Positions 5,172 through 5,431 of a stretch of 5,431 nucleotides of DNA are shown one piece after another. Each line of letters begins with the position of its first letter. Positions within the stretch are counted from its first letter, which is position 1. Position numbers and translations under genes: made by a program. The notes beneath the pieces are model-generated. The model saw only the letters and a program-made list of their open reading frames with translations, was not told the origin of the DNA and ran no database searches. The stretch is from Pseudomonadota bacterium (GTDB lineage: Bacteria > Pseudomonadota > Alphaproteobacteria > Rhizobiales > Xanthobacteraceae). The DNA lies in the NCBI GenBank assembly GCA_023404705.1, contig JAEYAU010000035.1, forward strand, positions 1-5,431, written 5' to 3'.

Positions 5172-5431
5172 CTACTGTGCGCGGTAAAGCACTTTCGCGG
5201 GATCGACGGGCTTCTTCAGCATGGCCTGCTCGAGCGCGATCTTGTTCCACTTCTCGACCACCTCGGGCGTCACCACGGCGCGGTAGCGCGCGTCGGGAAA
5301 CTTCGCCTGCACCTCGGGCGGGAACGGGATGTAGACGAGGTTCGCTTTCCGCACGAGCGACTTGTCCTTGAGCGCGAGGTCGGTCGCCTCCTGGATCGGG
5401 GGCCGCCAAGCCGGCCCCGCCCGGGGGTTGG
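5172..5431 (-). CDS. ABC transporter substrate-binding protein, C-terminal end (N-terminus outside window)
   Basis: The frame is open from the right edge to TAG at 5174-5172, giving about 86 residues. It reads IQEATDLALKDKSLVRKANLV, then YIPFPPEVQAKFPDARYRAVV, and TPEVVEKWNKIALEQAMLKKPVD, ending VLYRAQ. The hydrophilic helical tail and the position directly before the ATPase and permeases fit the C-terminus of an NMT1/THI5-like or SsuA/TauA-like periplasmic binding protein that captures the substrate. Family members have about 310-340 residues, so most of the protein and its signal peptide lie outside the window. The identification relies largely on gene context. The GTG at 5354 is internal. 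The last ~30 bases at the window edge are a GC homopolymer-rich stretch giving a Pro/Arg-rich reading (NPRAGPAWRPP), so the frame there is less certain. Confidence 0.65.
   Translation of the reverse strand, partial: NPRAGPAWRPPIQEATDLALKDKSLVRKANLVYIPFPPEVQAKFPDARYRAVVTPEVVEKWNKIALEQAMLKKPVDPAKVLYRAQ

Noticed and set aside
5161..5409. N-terminal extension of the ATPase to an ATG at 5409
   Set aside because: The extra 83 residues overlap the binding-protein frame, are Arg/Ala/Glu-rich and unlike the family; a ribosome site exists at 5169-5166 for a start at 5160.

Overview
The window is a gene-dense stretch of very GC-rich bacterial chromosome. GC/GC-ending codons, GTG starts and the mix of LysR, HxlR, EthD and NitT/TauT-type ABC genes suggest an alphaproteobacterium, perhaps of the Bradyrhizobium/Rhizobiales type. 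That taxonomic guess is inference; there is no rRNA or marker gene here. I see no tRNA, rRNA, CRISPR array, transposase or phage gene.

Left half, + strand (1-2737): the 3' part of a LysR-type regulator cut by the left edge; a complete HxlR-type winged-helix regulator with an extra C-terminal domain; a 103-residue EthD-family protein; and a PLP-dependent enzyme of the cysteine synthase/cystathionine beta-synthase fold. The last two are 34 bp apart and look co-transcribed. Two nearly identical 17-bp near-palindromes (15 of 17 bases shared, each one base pair away from the perfect dyad GGTCCGGATTCCGGACC) lie just upstream of the HxlR gene and just upstream of the EthD gene. They look like paired operators linking a local regulator to itself and to the EthD-PLP enzyme operon.

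Right half, - strand (5431 down to 2863): a tightly packed ABC importer operon of the nitrate/sulfonate/taurine (NitT/TauT) class. In transcription order it holds the C-terminus of a substrate-binding protein cut by the right edge, an ATPase, and two different permeases of 254 residues each. The two permease genes overlap by 4 bp. The substrate cannot be read from the sequence; an organosulfur compound is one guess, given the neighbouring cysteine synthase-like enzyme.

The two halves converge on a 125-bp intergenic segment (2738-2862) bounded by a 13-bp perfect inverted repeat whose arms contain the TAG stop codons of both flanking genes. Inside it is a 26-bp perfect palindrome and a smaller hairpin. 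It may be a bidirectional terminator or a mobile/repetitive palindromic element.

The most interesting signals are the twin operator-like dyads and the palindromic convergent junction. The protein families themselves are mostly recognisable, but the pathway served by the EthD/PLP-enzyme pair is not.
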